Origin: JACAEY01 sp049700155
Lineage (GTDB): Bacteria > Nitrospirota > Thermodesulfovibrionia > Thermodesulfovibrionales > SM23-35
Reading direction: 5' to 3'
NCBI GenBank assembly: GCA_049700155.1
Contig: JBNAVX010000092.1
Coordinates: forward strand, 1-9,974
DNA: 9,974 nt
This document shows positions 1 to 5,654 of this stretch, in pieces; position 1 is the stretch's first letter; each line of letters begins with the position of its first letter. The notes below the pieces were generated by a model. That model had not been told where the DNA came from. It saw only the letters and a list, made by a program, of their open reading frames with translations, and searched no databases. A program made the translations under genes and the position numbers.

Positions 1-54
1 CCCAGACTTTAGTCGGGGAGCTTCACTCATAAATTTATGAATTAAGTGGGTTAG
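1..54 (-). repeat. Partial copy of dispersed palindromic repeat (left end, inverted, different interior)
   Basis: Read on the minus strand, bases 54 down to 26 match, over 29 bp, the left end of the 168-bp repeats at 4413 and 9685: one mismatch to each copy, because this fragment has the C of one copy and the T of the other at the two positions involved. Inside base 26 the similarity stops and a different hairpin begins: GACT (5-8) pairs with AGTC (11-14), and CCC (1-3) with GGG (16-18), with one A/G mismatch. Bases 19-24 (AGCTTC) have no partner in the window; GAAGCT just upstream of base 1 would complete a stem of about 14 bp. Bases 28-39 are the 12-bp palindrome CATAAATTTATG. The outer edge supplies the in-frame TAG (52-54) that bounds the next gene. 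The full extent of the element is not visible. Confidence 0.75.
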
Positions 55-57
55 AGT

Positions 58-1239
58 GTGTTAATGGAAGAAAAAAGATACATAAAGGAACTCACAAAAT
101 GTGTTCGCTGTGGTAGTTGTAAGGCAAATTGTCCAACTTATGATGTAGACATGACAGAGGGTATGGGGGCAAGAGGAAGACTGGTTCTTCTCTGGGCACT
201 CTCAACAGGTCAGCTTAAGCCGACAAATACCCTTGTAGACCGTATCTTTAGCTGTTTGCTGTGTAGCGCATGCTCAGGAATATGTCCATTAGGGGTTGAT
301 ATAAAAGAGGTTATATACCATGGAAGAAATCTTTTAAAGAGGTATGATGTCAGCAGAAGACTAATTAGATTGCTCATAAAATTCTCAATTCAAAGACCTT
401 ATCTTAGTTTTAGGTTTTTAAAGGCTGGTCAGTTTTTATTACCTCAGCGATTTAAGAAAAAAATCCTTCCTCTACACATTGTTTTACCTGAAAATCCTTT
501 CAGGGTTAAGAGCCATGTTTTTAAAACCCTAAAAAAGAGAGGCAGAATAGCCGTTTTTACAGGCTGTCTTGTTAATTTTCTATATCCACATTTAGCTGAA
601 TCACTGACAAATGTCTTGCAGCAACTCTATTATGACGTAATCTTCCCTGCAGGCGAGGTATGCTGTGGGATTCCATTACGAAGTCTCGGTCTTGAAAACG
701 AGGCAAAGATGCTTGCAAAGAGGAATATCAATATTTTCAAAAACCTTAATGTTGAAGCCATACTAAGCCTCTGCCCAACCTGCACACTTGCCCTTAAAGT
801 AGAATATCCGAAACTGATTGGAGAAGGCATCGAAAACATAATGGATATTTCCTGCTTTTTTATTGACAAAATAGATTCTCTCCATCCCTTAGATTCTACT
901 TCTGAATATATTGAGGCTGTCTATCAAGACCCTTGCCATCTGAGATATGGGTTAGATGTCATAAGAGAACCAAGGGAGATTTTAAGAAGTATTGGCATTA
1001 ATTTGAAAGAGAATAAAAACGGAGGATGCTGTGGATTTGGGGGGATTTTCAGTTTAACCTATAAGGAGTTATCTGATGCATTACTTGATAATCGAATAAA
1101 AGAACTTAGGATGACAAATGCAAACACTATAATCACCTCATGTCCTGGCTGCATTTTGCAGTTGAGTAAAAATATCGAGAATAAATCTGTATTACATTTA
1201 ATAGAAGTGATTGAGGAGGCACTTATAACTGAGCCATAA
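58..1239 (+). CDS. GlcF-like (Fe-S)-binding protein with two 4Fe-4S and two CCG domains
   Basis: Iron-sulfur subunit of a flavin-linked 2-hydroxyacid oxidase/dehydrogenase type complex (glycolate oxidase GlcF or D-lactate dehydrogenase-like), expected to pass electrons from a FAD subunit toward the quinone pool or another carrier. Two ferredoxin-type motifs CxxCxxCxxxCP use Cys15/18/21/25 and Cys66/69/72/76. Two cysteine-rich CCG domains follow: Cys170, Cys-Cys 202-203, CPTC 239-242; then Cys293, Cys-Cys 324-325, CPGC 362-365. All expected cysteines are present and about 390 residues is a usual length for the family. No signal peptide or membrane span is evident, so it is probably cytoplasmic or peripheral. 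The start is uncertain: GTG 58 or ATG 64, bounded by an in-frame stop at 52-54; neither has a convincing Shine-Dalgarno. The FAD partner (GlcD-like) may lie upstream, outside the window. Substrate cannot be decided; heterodisulfide-reductase-like roles share the same domains. Confidence 0.9.
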   Translation: MLMEEKRYIKELTKCVRCGSCKANCPTYDVDMTEGMGARGRLVLLWALSTGQLKPTNTLVDRIFSCLLCSACSGICPLGVDIKEVIYHGRNLLKRYDVSRRLIRLLIKFSIQRPYLSFRFLKAGQFLLPQRFKKKILPLHIVLPENPFRVKSHVFKTLKKRGRIAVFTGCLVNFLYPHLAESLTNVLQQLYYDVIFPAGEVCCGIPLRSLGLENEAKMLAKRNINIFKNLNVEAILSLCPTCTLALKVEYPKLIGEGIENIMDISCFFIDKIDSLHPLDSTSEYIEAVYQDPCHLRYGLDVIREPREILRSIGINLKENKNGGCCGFGGIFSLTYKELSDALLDNRIKELRMTNANTIITSCPGCILQLSKNIENKSVLHLIEVIEEALITEP

Positions 1240-1252
1240 TCCGTGTTAATTA

Positions 1253-1286
1253 TTCCTGAGCGTATAGAAAGAGGATATAATATAAT
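1253..1286 (+). promoter_or_regulatory. Probable suf promoter
   Basis: Two overlapping perfect TATAAT hexamers lie at 1276-1281 and 1281-1286, in the 81-bp gap before sufC. A weak -35 (TTCCTG, 1253-1258) sits 17 bp upstream of the first. A start about 7 bases after either hexamer would give a leader of roughly 28-33 nt, ending in a GGAG Shine-Dalgarno at 1311-1314, six bases before the ATG. No clear operator palindrome is visible. Confidence 0.6.
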
Positions 1287-1311
1287 TAGTAATTAACAAT
1301 GAACAATGAAG
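1284..1311 (+). repeat. Degenerate heptad repeat in the suf leader
   Basis: Four consecutive 7-bp units fit the consensus AAT(T/G)A(A/G)(C/T/G); the third and fourth units differ only at the last base (AATGAAC, AATGAAG). The tract spans most of the predicted untranslated leader and its last base is the first G of the sufC Shine-Dalgarno. It resembles period-7 tracts at 4369-4410 and 5216-5250. Confidence 0.55.
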
Positions 1312-1320
1312 GAGTAGAAC

Positions 1321-2055
1321 ATGAGTGAAATGTTAAGGTTAGAAAATATTTGGTTATCTCTTGGTGGAAAGCAGGTTTTAAAGGGTATTAACTTCTCCAT
1401 GAATTATGGAGAGGTTAATATATTATTTGGACCTAATGGCGCTGGTAAAACATCGCTAATTATGGCACTCATGGGGTTCCCGAAATATAAGGTTGAACAG
1501 GGCAGAATATATTTTAAGGGTCAGGATATAACTGAAAAGGATATTCATGAAAGGGCAAGGCTCGGTCTGGGAATATCTTTTCAGAGACCACCTACTGTTA
1601 GAGGTGTGACTCTGAGAAGATTCACTGAGATAATACAGAATGGAAAAAAGAAAGAAGAGATTATAGATATTGCAGAGAGACTTCATCTCACAGGTCATTT
1701 AGATAGGGGGTTAAATGAGGGTTTCTCTGGTGGAGAGATGAAACGTTCAGAACTTTTTCAGCTTATGGTACAAAGGCCAGACCTCGTACTTATAGACGAG
1801 CCTGAATCAGGTGTTGACCTTGAGAATATAGCACTCGTTGGCGATGCGATAAATTCTCTTCTCGGGAAAGATAAGGTAAAAGACCCGAAAATAGGCGCAA
1901 TCATTATAACTCATACTGGTTATATTCTCGATTATGTGAATGCTGATAAGGGATATATTATTTTTGACGGAGTTCTTGTCTGCGGAGGAAACCCGAGGGA
2001 TATCCTTGCTGAGATAAAGAGACATGGTTACAGGAGGTGTTCAGTATGTCGTTAA
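1321..2055 (+). CDS. sufC: SufC-type Fe-S cluster assembly ATPase
   Basis: Cytosolic ABC-type ATPase that drives conformational change of the SufB/SufD scaffold during Fe-S cluster assembly; it has no transmembrane partner. Visible motifs: Walker A GPNGAGKT at residues 37-44, signature FSGGE at 135-139 (Phe in place of the usual Leu), Walker B LVLIDEP with Asp159-Glu160, D-loop-like SGVDLEN just after, and the switch His198 in ITHTG. At 244 residues it is the normal SufC size. ATG 1321 has GGAG six bases upstream. The last 10 bp overlap sufB, whose Shine-Dalgarno lies inside sufC, so the two are translationally coupled. The C-terminus reads CSVC (240-243), a CxxC pair forced partly by the overlapping ribosome binding site; whether it binds metal is unknown. 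The SufB-family neighbour separates it from transport ABC ATPases. The pair fits the two-gene 'SMS' minimal system described for anaerobes and archaea. Confidence 0.95.
   Translation: MSEMLRLENIWLSLGGKQVLKGINFSMNYGEVNILFGPNGAGKTSLIMALMGFPKYKVEQGRIYFKGQDITEKDIHERARLGLGISFQRPPTVRGVTLRRFTEIIQNGKKKEEIIDIAERLHLTGHLDRGLNEGFSGGEMKRSELFQLMVQRPDLVLIDEPESGVDLENIALVGDAINSLLGKDKVKDPKIGAIIITHTGYILDYVNADKGYIIFDGVLVCGGNPRDILAEIKRHGYRRCSVCR
2032..2038 (+). promoter_or_regulatory. Shine-Dalgarno deciding the sufB start
   Basis: AGGAGGT is a near-perfect Shine-Dalgarno, seven bases before ATG 2046. It sits inside the last codons of sufC. An upstream in-frame GTG at 2037 overlaps this site and so is very unlikely to be the real start. 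Confidence 0.85.
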
Positions 2056-3296
2056 GTAAGACATATATTTCTGAGCTCAGGAAAAAGGCAGAAGGAGCAA
2101 TAGGGAAAAAGGCTTTACTCGGACCTGATATTGACCTCTCCCGTTACAAACAACATGTTGAAAGAGGGAGAATAGAAAGCCTTGAAGGCTTATCCGAACA
2201 GGCTCGAGAGGCTGCGATCCTTACAGGGATTGATATAAAGGAAGAAACAAGGTCAGGTTCATACTTACAGGTTGACCATTCTGTCATCTATGAGAGACTG
2301 AATAAGGTATATGAGGGTAAGCTCGAGATCATGAGCACAACTGAAGCATTGGAAAGATATGACTGGATTGAAGACTACTACTGGAAGTCTGTTCCTGTTG
2401 ATCAGGATAAATACACTGCACAGGCTGAACTCAATATGACACATGGATATTTCATAAGGGTTTTTCCTAATCAGAAACTCGATTATCCTGTACAGGCATG
2501 TCTTCTTATCGCAGAGAATTATGTGAGCCAGAACGTCCACAATTTGATTATTGTTGAAGAGGGGGCAGAACTTCAGGTCATAACAGGTTGTACATTGTCA
2601 AAGAGTGATGCTGAAGGAATCCATATTGGTGTCTCTGAATTCTATATTAAGAAAGGCGGAAAACTCTTCTTCACTATGATTCATAATTGGGCTGACAATT
2701 TCCATGTAAGGCCAAGAACAGGGGCAATTGTTGAAGAAGATGGTATGCTCTTCAGTACTTATGTCCTTTTGAGCCCTGTAAGGTCTATTCAGATGTTTCC
2801 TGCTGCCTATCTTAGAGGGAACAGGGCTTCTGCCAAGTTCAATGCAATCCTTTATGGCCTTAAGGATTCTTCCATAGACATTGGTTCAAGGATAGTCCTT
2901 GAGGGAGAAGATACGAAGGGCGAATCCATTGCAAGGACCATCGCTGCTGATGAGAGTACAATCTTTTCAAGAGGAGACCTTGTAGCAAAGACCAAAGAAC
3001 ATTGTATAGCACATCTTGATTGCAGAGGCATCCTTTTTTCGAATAAAGGAAAGATTTATGCAATCCCTCAACTTATTTCTGACGGTGCATCAAAAGCAGA
3101 ACTTTCTCACGAGGCATCTATTGGTCCTATTGCAGAAGAACAGGTTGAATATCTGATGTCAAGAGGTCTTACTCGAGAAGATGCGATTTCCCTTATAACA
3201 TCTGGATTTCTGAATCTTGACATCCCTTATCTTCCTGAATTTCTTGATAGGAATATTAAAGAAGTCATAAAAGCTACAGCAAAGGAATCAATGTGA
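2046..3296 (+). CDS. sufB: SufB/SufD-family Fe-S cluster scaffold (SmsB-like)
   Basis: Scaffold on which Fe-S clusters are built, working with the SufC ATPase encoded immediately upstream. The 416-residue protein has a helical N-terminus (about 1-110) and a long beta-rich core (about 130-355) typical of the SufB/SufD beta-helix. Cys326 in HLDCRG and His355-Glu356 in LSHEASIGP match the region of the conserved Cys and His/Glu residues used for cluster assembly in E. coli SufB, so this copy looks SufB-like and active rather than SufD-like. No sufD, sufS or sufU is present here and dgt follows directly, so a homodimeric scaffold is likely (inference). That gene pair resembles the SMS (SmsCB) minimal system proposed as an early Fe-S machinery. 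ATG 2046 was chosen for its strong Shine-Dalgarno at 2032-2038. Confidence 0.93.
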   Translation: MSLSKTYISELRKKAEGAIGKKALLGPDIDLSRYKQHVERGRIESLEGLSEQAREAAILTGIDIKEETRSGSYLQVDHSVIYERLNKVYEGKLEIMSTTEALERYDWIEDYYWKSVPVDQDKYTAQAELNMTHGYFIRVFPNQKLDYPVQACLLIAENYVSQNVHNLIIVEEGAELQVITGCTLSKSDAEGIHIGVSEFYIKKGGKLFFTMIHNWADNFHVRPRTGAIVEEDGMLFSTYVLLSPVRSIQMFPAAYLRGNRASAKFNAILYGLKDSSIDIGSRIVLEGEDTKGESIARTIAADESTIFSRGDLVAKTKEHCIAHLDCRGILFSNKGKIYAIPQLISDGASKAELSHEASIGPIAEEQVEYLMSRGLTREDAISLITSGFLNLDIPYLPEFLDRNIKEVIKATAKESM

Positions 3297-3327
3297 AGAT
3301 TCTATTGCTTTAATATATAATCTTCTT
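3293..3327 (+). promoter_or_regulatory. Predicted leaderless promoter of dgt
   Basis: A perfect TATAAT (3316-3321) ends six bases before the GTG start at 3328, so the usual initiation distance puts the transcript start at the first base of the start codon. The intervening bases (CTTCTT) and upstream region contain no Shine-Dalgarno. The -35 is weak and lies over the sufB stop codon (around 3293-3299). Read-through from suf is also possible, since no terminator separates the genes. Confidence 0.6.
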
Positions 3328-4365
3328 GTGACCATCCGTGAACAAATAGAGGAGAATGAGAGAAGAACCCTCCATCCAAGAGCATGTCTCAGCTCTAAAA
3401 GCAAGGGAAGACTGAAACCAGAGAAGGAAGGCGAAATCAGGACTTGTTTCCAGAGAGATAGAGATCGGATAATACATTCAAAGTCATTCCGGAGATTGAA
3501 ACATAAAACACAGGTCTTCCTTGCTCCAATGGGTGATCACTATAGAACACGTCTAACACATGTGCTTGAAGTCTCACAGATAGCAAGGACTATTGCAAGG
3601 GCATTGAGGTTAAATGAAGATTTGACTGAGGCTATTGCTTTAGGTCATGATTTAGGACATACTCCATTTGGACATGCTGGTGAGGCTATTCTCAGAGAAA
3701 TACACCCCGGGGGGTTTGACCATTATAAACAGAGTCTGAGGGTTGTTGATTTTCTTGAGAAAAACGGAGAAGGCTTAAATCTTACACAAGAAGTAAGGGA
3801 CGGTATTGTTAAACACTCAAAAGGTAAAGGACTTATTATCCCTGATTCAAGAGAAGATTTAGCAGATACTCTTGAGGGTCAAGTAGTCCGCGTTTCTGAT
3901 ATCATCGCATACGTTAATCATGACCTTGATGATGCATTAAGGGCAGGTGTAATTAAGAGGTCAGATATACCCAAGGAGATAATAAGAGTTCTTGGTGAAA
4001 GGCATTCTAAAAGGATTGACACAATGGTGAAAGATATTATATATCAATCTCTAAAGACTGATCTTTGCAAGCTTGGAATGAGTGATACAATATTATCAGC
4101 TATATACTCTCTCAGAGACTTCCTTTTTGAGAAGGTTTATGAGAGTGATAAAATAATTAAGGAATTCAAAAAAGCCAAGAAGGTTTTGCAGGACCTATAT
4201 AATTACTATTTAGAAAATGTTGATGAAGTATTTTCATTCATACCTAAAGAAGAAAAATTAGATAAGCATCGCATAGTATGTGATTTCATCGCAGGCATGA
4301 CAGATAGATTTGCACTTATGACATATGAAAGGCTCTTTTTCCCGAGGCAATGGGAAGTGCTTTAG
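3328..4365 (+). CDS. dgt: dGTPase-like dNTP triphosphohydrolase (HD domain)
   Basis: Predicted to hydrolyse dGTP or other dNTPs to the deoxynucleoside plus triphosphate, shaping dNTP pools; some relatives restrict phage. The HD-domain metal ligands are all visible: His78 (RLTH), His107-Asp108 (LGHDLGH) and Asp191 (VSDIIAYVNHD). Preceding motifs FQRDRDRIIHSKSFRRLKH (about 49-67) and KTQVF are hallmarks of the family. The 345-residue length matches the shorter, type-2 'dGTPase-like' branch rather than the roughly 500-residue E. coli Dgt. GTG 3328 is the right start because the N-terminus (TIREQIEENERRTLHP) is the conserved one for this branch; it has no Shine-Dalgarno and a TATAAT six bases upstream, implying a leaderless mRNA. 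It begins 31 bp after sufB on the same strand, but its function is unrelated to Fe-S assembly. Confidence 0.93.
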   Translation: MTIREQIEENERRTLHPRACLSSKSKGRLKPEKEGEIRTCFQRDRDRIIHSKSFRRLKHKTQVFLAPMGDHYRTRLTHVLEVSQIARTIARALRLNEDLTEAIALGHDLGHTPFGHAGEAILREIHPGGFDHYKQSLRVVDFLEKNGEGLNLTQEVRDGIVKHSKGKGLIIPDSREDLADTLEGQVVRVSDIIAYVNHDLDDALRAGVIKRSDIPKEIIRVLGERHSKRIDTMVKDIIYQSLKTDLCKLGMSDTILSAIYSLRDFLFEKVYESDKIIKEFKKAKKVLQDLYNYYLENVDEVFSFIPKEEKLDKHRIVCDFIAGMTDRFALMTYERLFFPRQWEVL

Positions 4366-4368
4366 TTC

Positions 4369-4410
4369 AATAACAAATTATCAAATTACAATAATCAAAC
4401 AATTACAAAT
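4369..4410 (+). repeat. Degenerate heptad-repeat tract, G-free
   Basis: Directly after the dgt stop, about six 7-bp units fit loosely to AAT(A/T)A(C/T)(A/C), for example AATTATC, AAATTAC and AATAATC. The last two units are shifted. The surrounding stretch 4366-4438 contains no G on this strand, 73 bases. It is non-coding. Such an unstructured C-over-G tract could also serve as a Rho loading site, but that is speculation. Confidence 0.5.
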
Positions 4411-4412
4411 TC

Positions 4413-4580
4413 CTAACCTACTTAATTCATAAATTTATGAGTAATTGGCAGATGCAGTATTTTCGCTCATTCTCGGCTCGATTAAGATCGAGCCTCCGAG
4501 GTAAATTCTTTCTTCGAAAGAATTTAAATCCGCTCAAATACTACATCTGCCAAAAATTTTATGAATAATATGGGCTAATA
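4413..4580 (+). repeat. 168-bp structured dispersed repeat, copy A
   Basis: This element matches 9685-9852 with 5 substitutions (4419, 4434, 4442, 4462, 4486) and no indels; similarity ends abruptly at both edges. It is built as a nested palindrome. Left and right ends are imperfect inverted repeats: 15 of the outer 21 bases match in this copy, with T4419 the extra mismatch relative to copy B, and then TTGGCAGATG(C/T)AGTATT at 16 of 17. Two hairpins sit inside: GGCTCGAT (4475-4482) pairs with 4487-4494 around a 4-base loop, and AAATTCTTTC (4503-4512) pairs perfectly with 4516-4525 around TTC. The left arm carries the extra palindrome CATAAATTTATG (4428-4439). It encodes no protein I can see. 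It may be a MITE-like non-autonomous mobile element or a structured-RNA repeat; no transposase is nearby. It lies 47 bp after dgt and could end its transcript, though there is no T-tract. Confidence 0.88.
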
Positions 4581-4617
4581 AAAAAGTTTAAATTTATTAA
4601 AGTTTATAATCTGGTTA

Positions 4618-4652
4618 TTGGTGCATATTTTTTGTTATGGTAAAATTTTATT
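4618..4652 (+). promoter_or_regulatory. Predicted leaderless promoter with extended -10 (GTPase gene)
   Basis: TATGGTAAAAT (4636-4646) is an extended -10: TGG followed by TAAAAT (4641-4646). A partial -35, TTGGTG (4618-4623), is spaced 17 bp upstream. The hexamer ends six bases before ATG 4653, so transcription should start at or next to the A of the start codon, and no Shine-Dalgarno is present. The same 11-mer is found in the gyrA promoter. Confidence 0.65.
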
Positions 4653-5654
4653 ATGCCAGCCAACCTTCCCCCGGAGTATTTTGAAGCAGAAAAAAGATAC
4701 AGACAGGCATCAACACCTGCTGAAAAGATATTTGCCCTTGAAGAATTAATTGCAAAAATTCCTAAGCATAAAGGGACAGACAGATTAAGAGGAGATTTAA
4801 GGAGAAAGCTATCTCAGCTTAAGAAAGAGGCTGAGGCAGCAAGACGTTCAAAAAAGGGGGGCAAAAGTTATCTTTATGTAGTTGAAAAAGAAGGTGCTGC
4901 CCAGATAGCTTTAGTAGGATTTGCGAACTCAGGAAAGTCATCCATCCTTGCAAGTCTGACTAATGCCAACCCTGTTATAGCAGAATATCCAATCTCAACT
5001 CTAATTCCTTTGCCCGGAATGATGCCTTTTGAGGATATACAGATTCAGATTATAGATTTACCACCTGTGGGAAATGAATCAACTGATGGATGGGTATCAG
5101 GAATTCTGAGAACAGCAGATGGATTTATTATAGTCCTTGACCTTACCGAAGATCCAGAAATTCAGGCAGAACTAATCATTGAACAACTTGGACGCTGGAA
5201 CATACATTTAATGGAAATTCAAAATACAAAATACAGAATTCAAAATTCAACAGGGGTATTTAAAAAAGCACTCCTTGTAGGAAACAAAAATGACCTTTCT
5301 TCATCAAAAGAAGCCTTTAATAGACTCAAAGAGAGATATGGACATCTTTATCCCTGTATCTCAGTATCTGCTCTTAAAAAGGAAAATCTTGAGGAACTAA
5401 AAAGGCAGATATTCCGAATTACAGGCATTATAAGGGTTTATTCTAAACCTCCTGGGAAAGAACCGGACTTTTCTATGCCTTTTACAATTCCTGAAGGTTC
5501 TACGGTCTTAGACCTTGCAGAGTCAATACATAAAGATTTTGTTTATAACCTGAGATATGCAAGGATATGGGGTTCTGCAAGATTTAATGGTCAGCGTGTT
5601 GAAAAAAACTATATTTTAAAGGACAAAGATATCGTGGAATTTCATGTATCTTAG
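4653..5654 (+). CDS. DRG/OBG-like GTPase with C-terminal TGS domain
   Basis: Predicted cytoplasmic P-loop GTPase of the bacterial branch related to DRG, probably acting with the ribosome or RNA; its exact role is not known. Order: charged helical N-terminus (1-80, rich in Lys/Arg/Glu), G domain, then TGS domain (about 262-333, FTIPEGSTVLDLAESIHKDF). G1 is GFANSGKS (89-96); Asn92 fits the GxxNxGKS form of potassium-activated GTPases. G3 is DLPPVG (135-140), lacking a catalytic Gln; G4 is NKND (211-214); G5 is SALK (239-242). Residues 189-199 (IQNTKYRIQNS) are encoded by a heptad repeat and look like an in-frame insertion between G3 and G4. ATG 4653 has no Shine-Dalgarno but an extended -10 six bases upstream. 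The stop codon overlaps that of convergent gyrA by 4 bp. The family call is firm; function is not established. Confidence 0.9.
   Translation: MPANLPPEYFEAEKRYRQASTPAEKIFALEELIAKIPKHKGTDRLRGDLRRKLSQLKKEAEAARRSKKGGKSYLYVVEKEGAAQIALVGFANSGKSSILASLTNANPVIAEYPISTLIPLPGMMPFEDIQIQIIDLPPVGNESTDGWVSGILRTADGFIIVLDLTEDPEIQAELIIEQLGRWNIHLMEIQNTKYRIQNSTGVFKKALLVGNKNDLSSSKEAFNRLKERYGHLYPCISVSALKKENLEELKRQIFRITGIIRVYSKPPGKEPDFSMPFTIPEGSTVLDLAESIHKDFVYNLRYARIWGSARFNGQRVEKNYILKDKDIVEFHVS
5216..5250 (+). repeat. Heptad repeat inside the GTPase coding sequence
   Basis: Five perfect-register 7-bp units of consensus AAT(T/A)CA(A/G); three are AATTCAA. They encode residues 189-199, a low-complexity stretch placed between the G3 and G4 motifs. 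The translated pattern IQNTKYRIQN resembles chance translations of intergenic A+T-rich repeats, which supports insertion or expansion within a surface loop while keeping frame. Its period matches the tracts at 1284-1311 and 4369-4410. Confidence 0.7.

Noticed and set aside
52..63. A leaderless promoter for the first gene: TAGAGT (52-57) six bases before ATG 64
   Set aside because: The spacing matches the other three genes, but the hexamer has only four of six consensus bases, there is no -35, and the gene may be transcribed from an operon upstream of the window. Too weak to call.
630..869. Minus-strand reading frames inside the GlcF-like, suf and comM genes
   Set aside because: All lie opposite well-conserved coding sequence, lack promoter or ribosome binding site, and match no family I recognise.
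2037..2045. GTG 2037 as the start of sufB
   Set aside because: It lies on the Shine-Dalgarno AGGAGGT (2032-2038), which is ideally spaced for ATG 2046.
4413..4580. CRISPR repeat, tRNA or riboswitch for the 168-bp element
   Set aside because: There is no repeat-spacer periodicity, no tRNA fold or anticodon arm, and it lies 3' rather than 5' of genes; a dispersed palindromic repeat explains it better.
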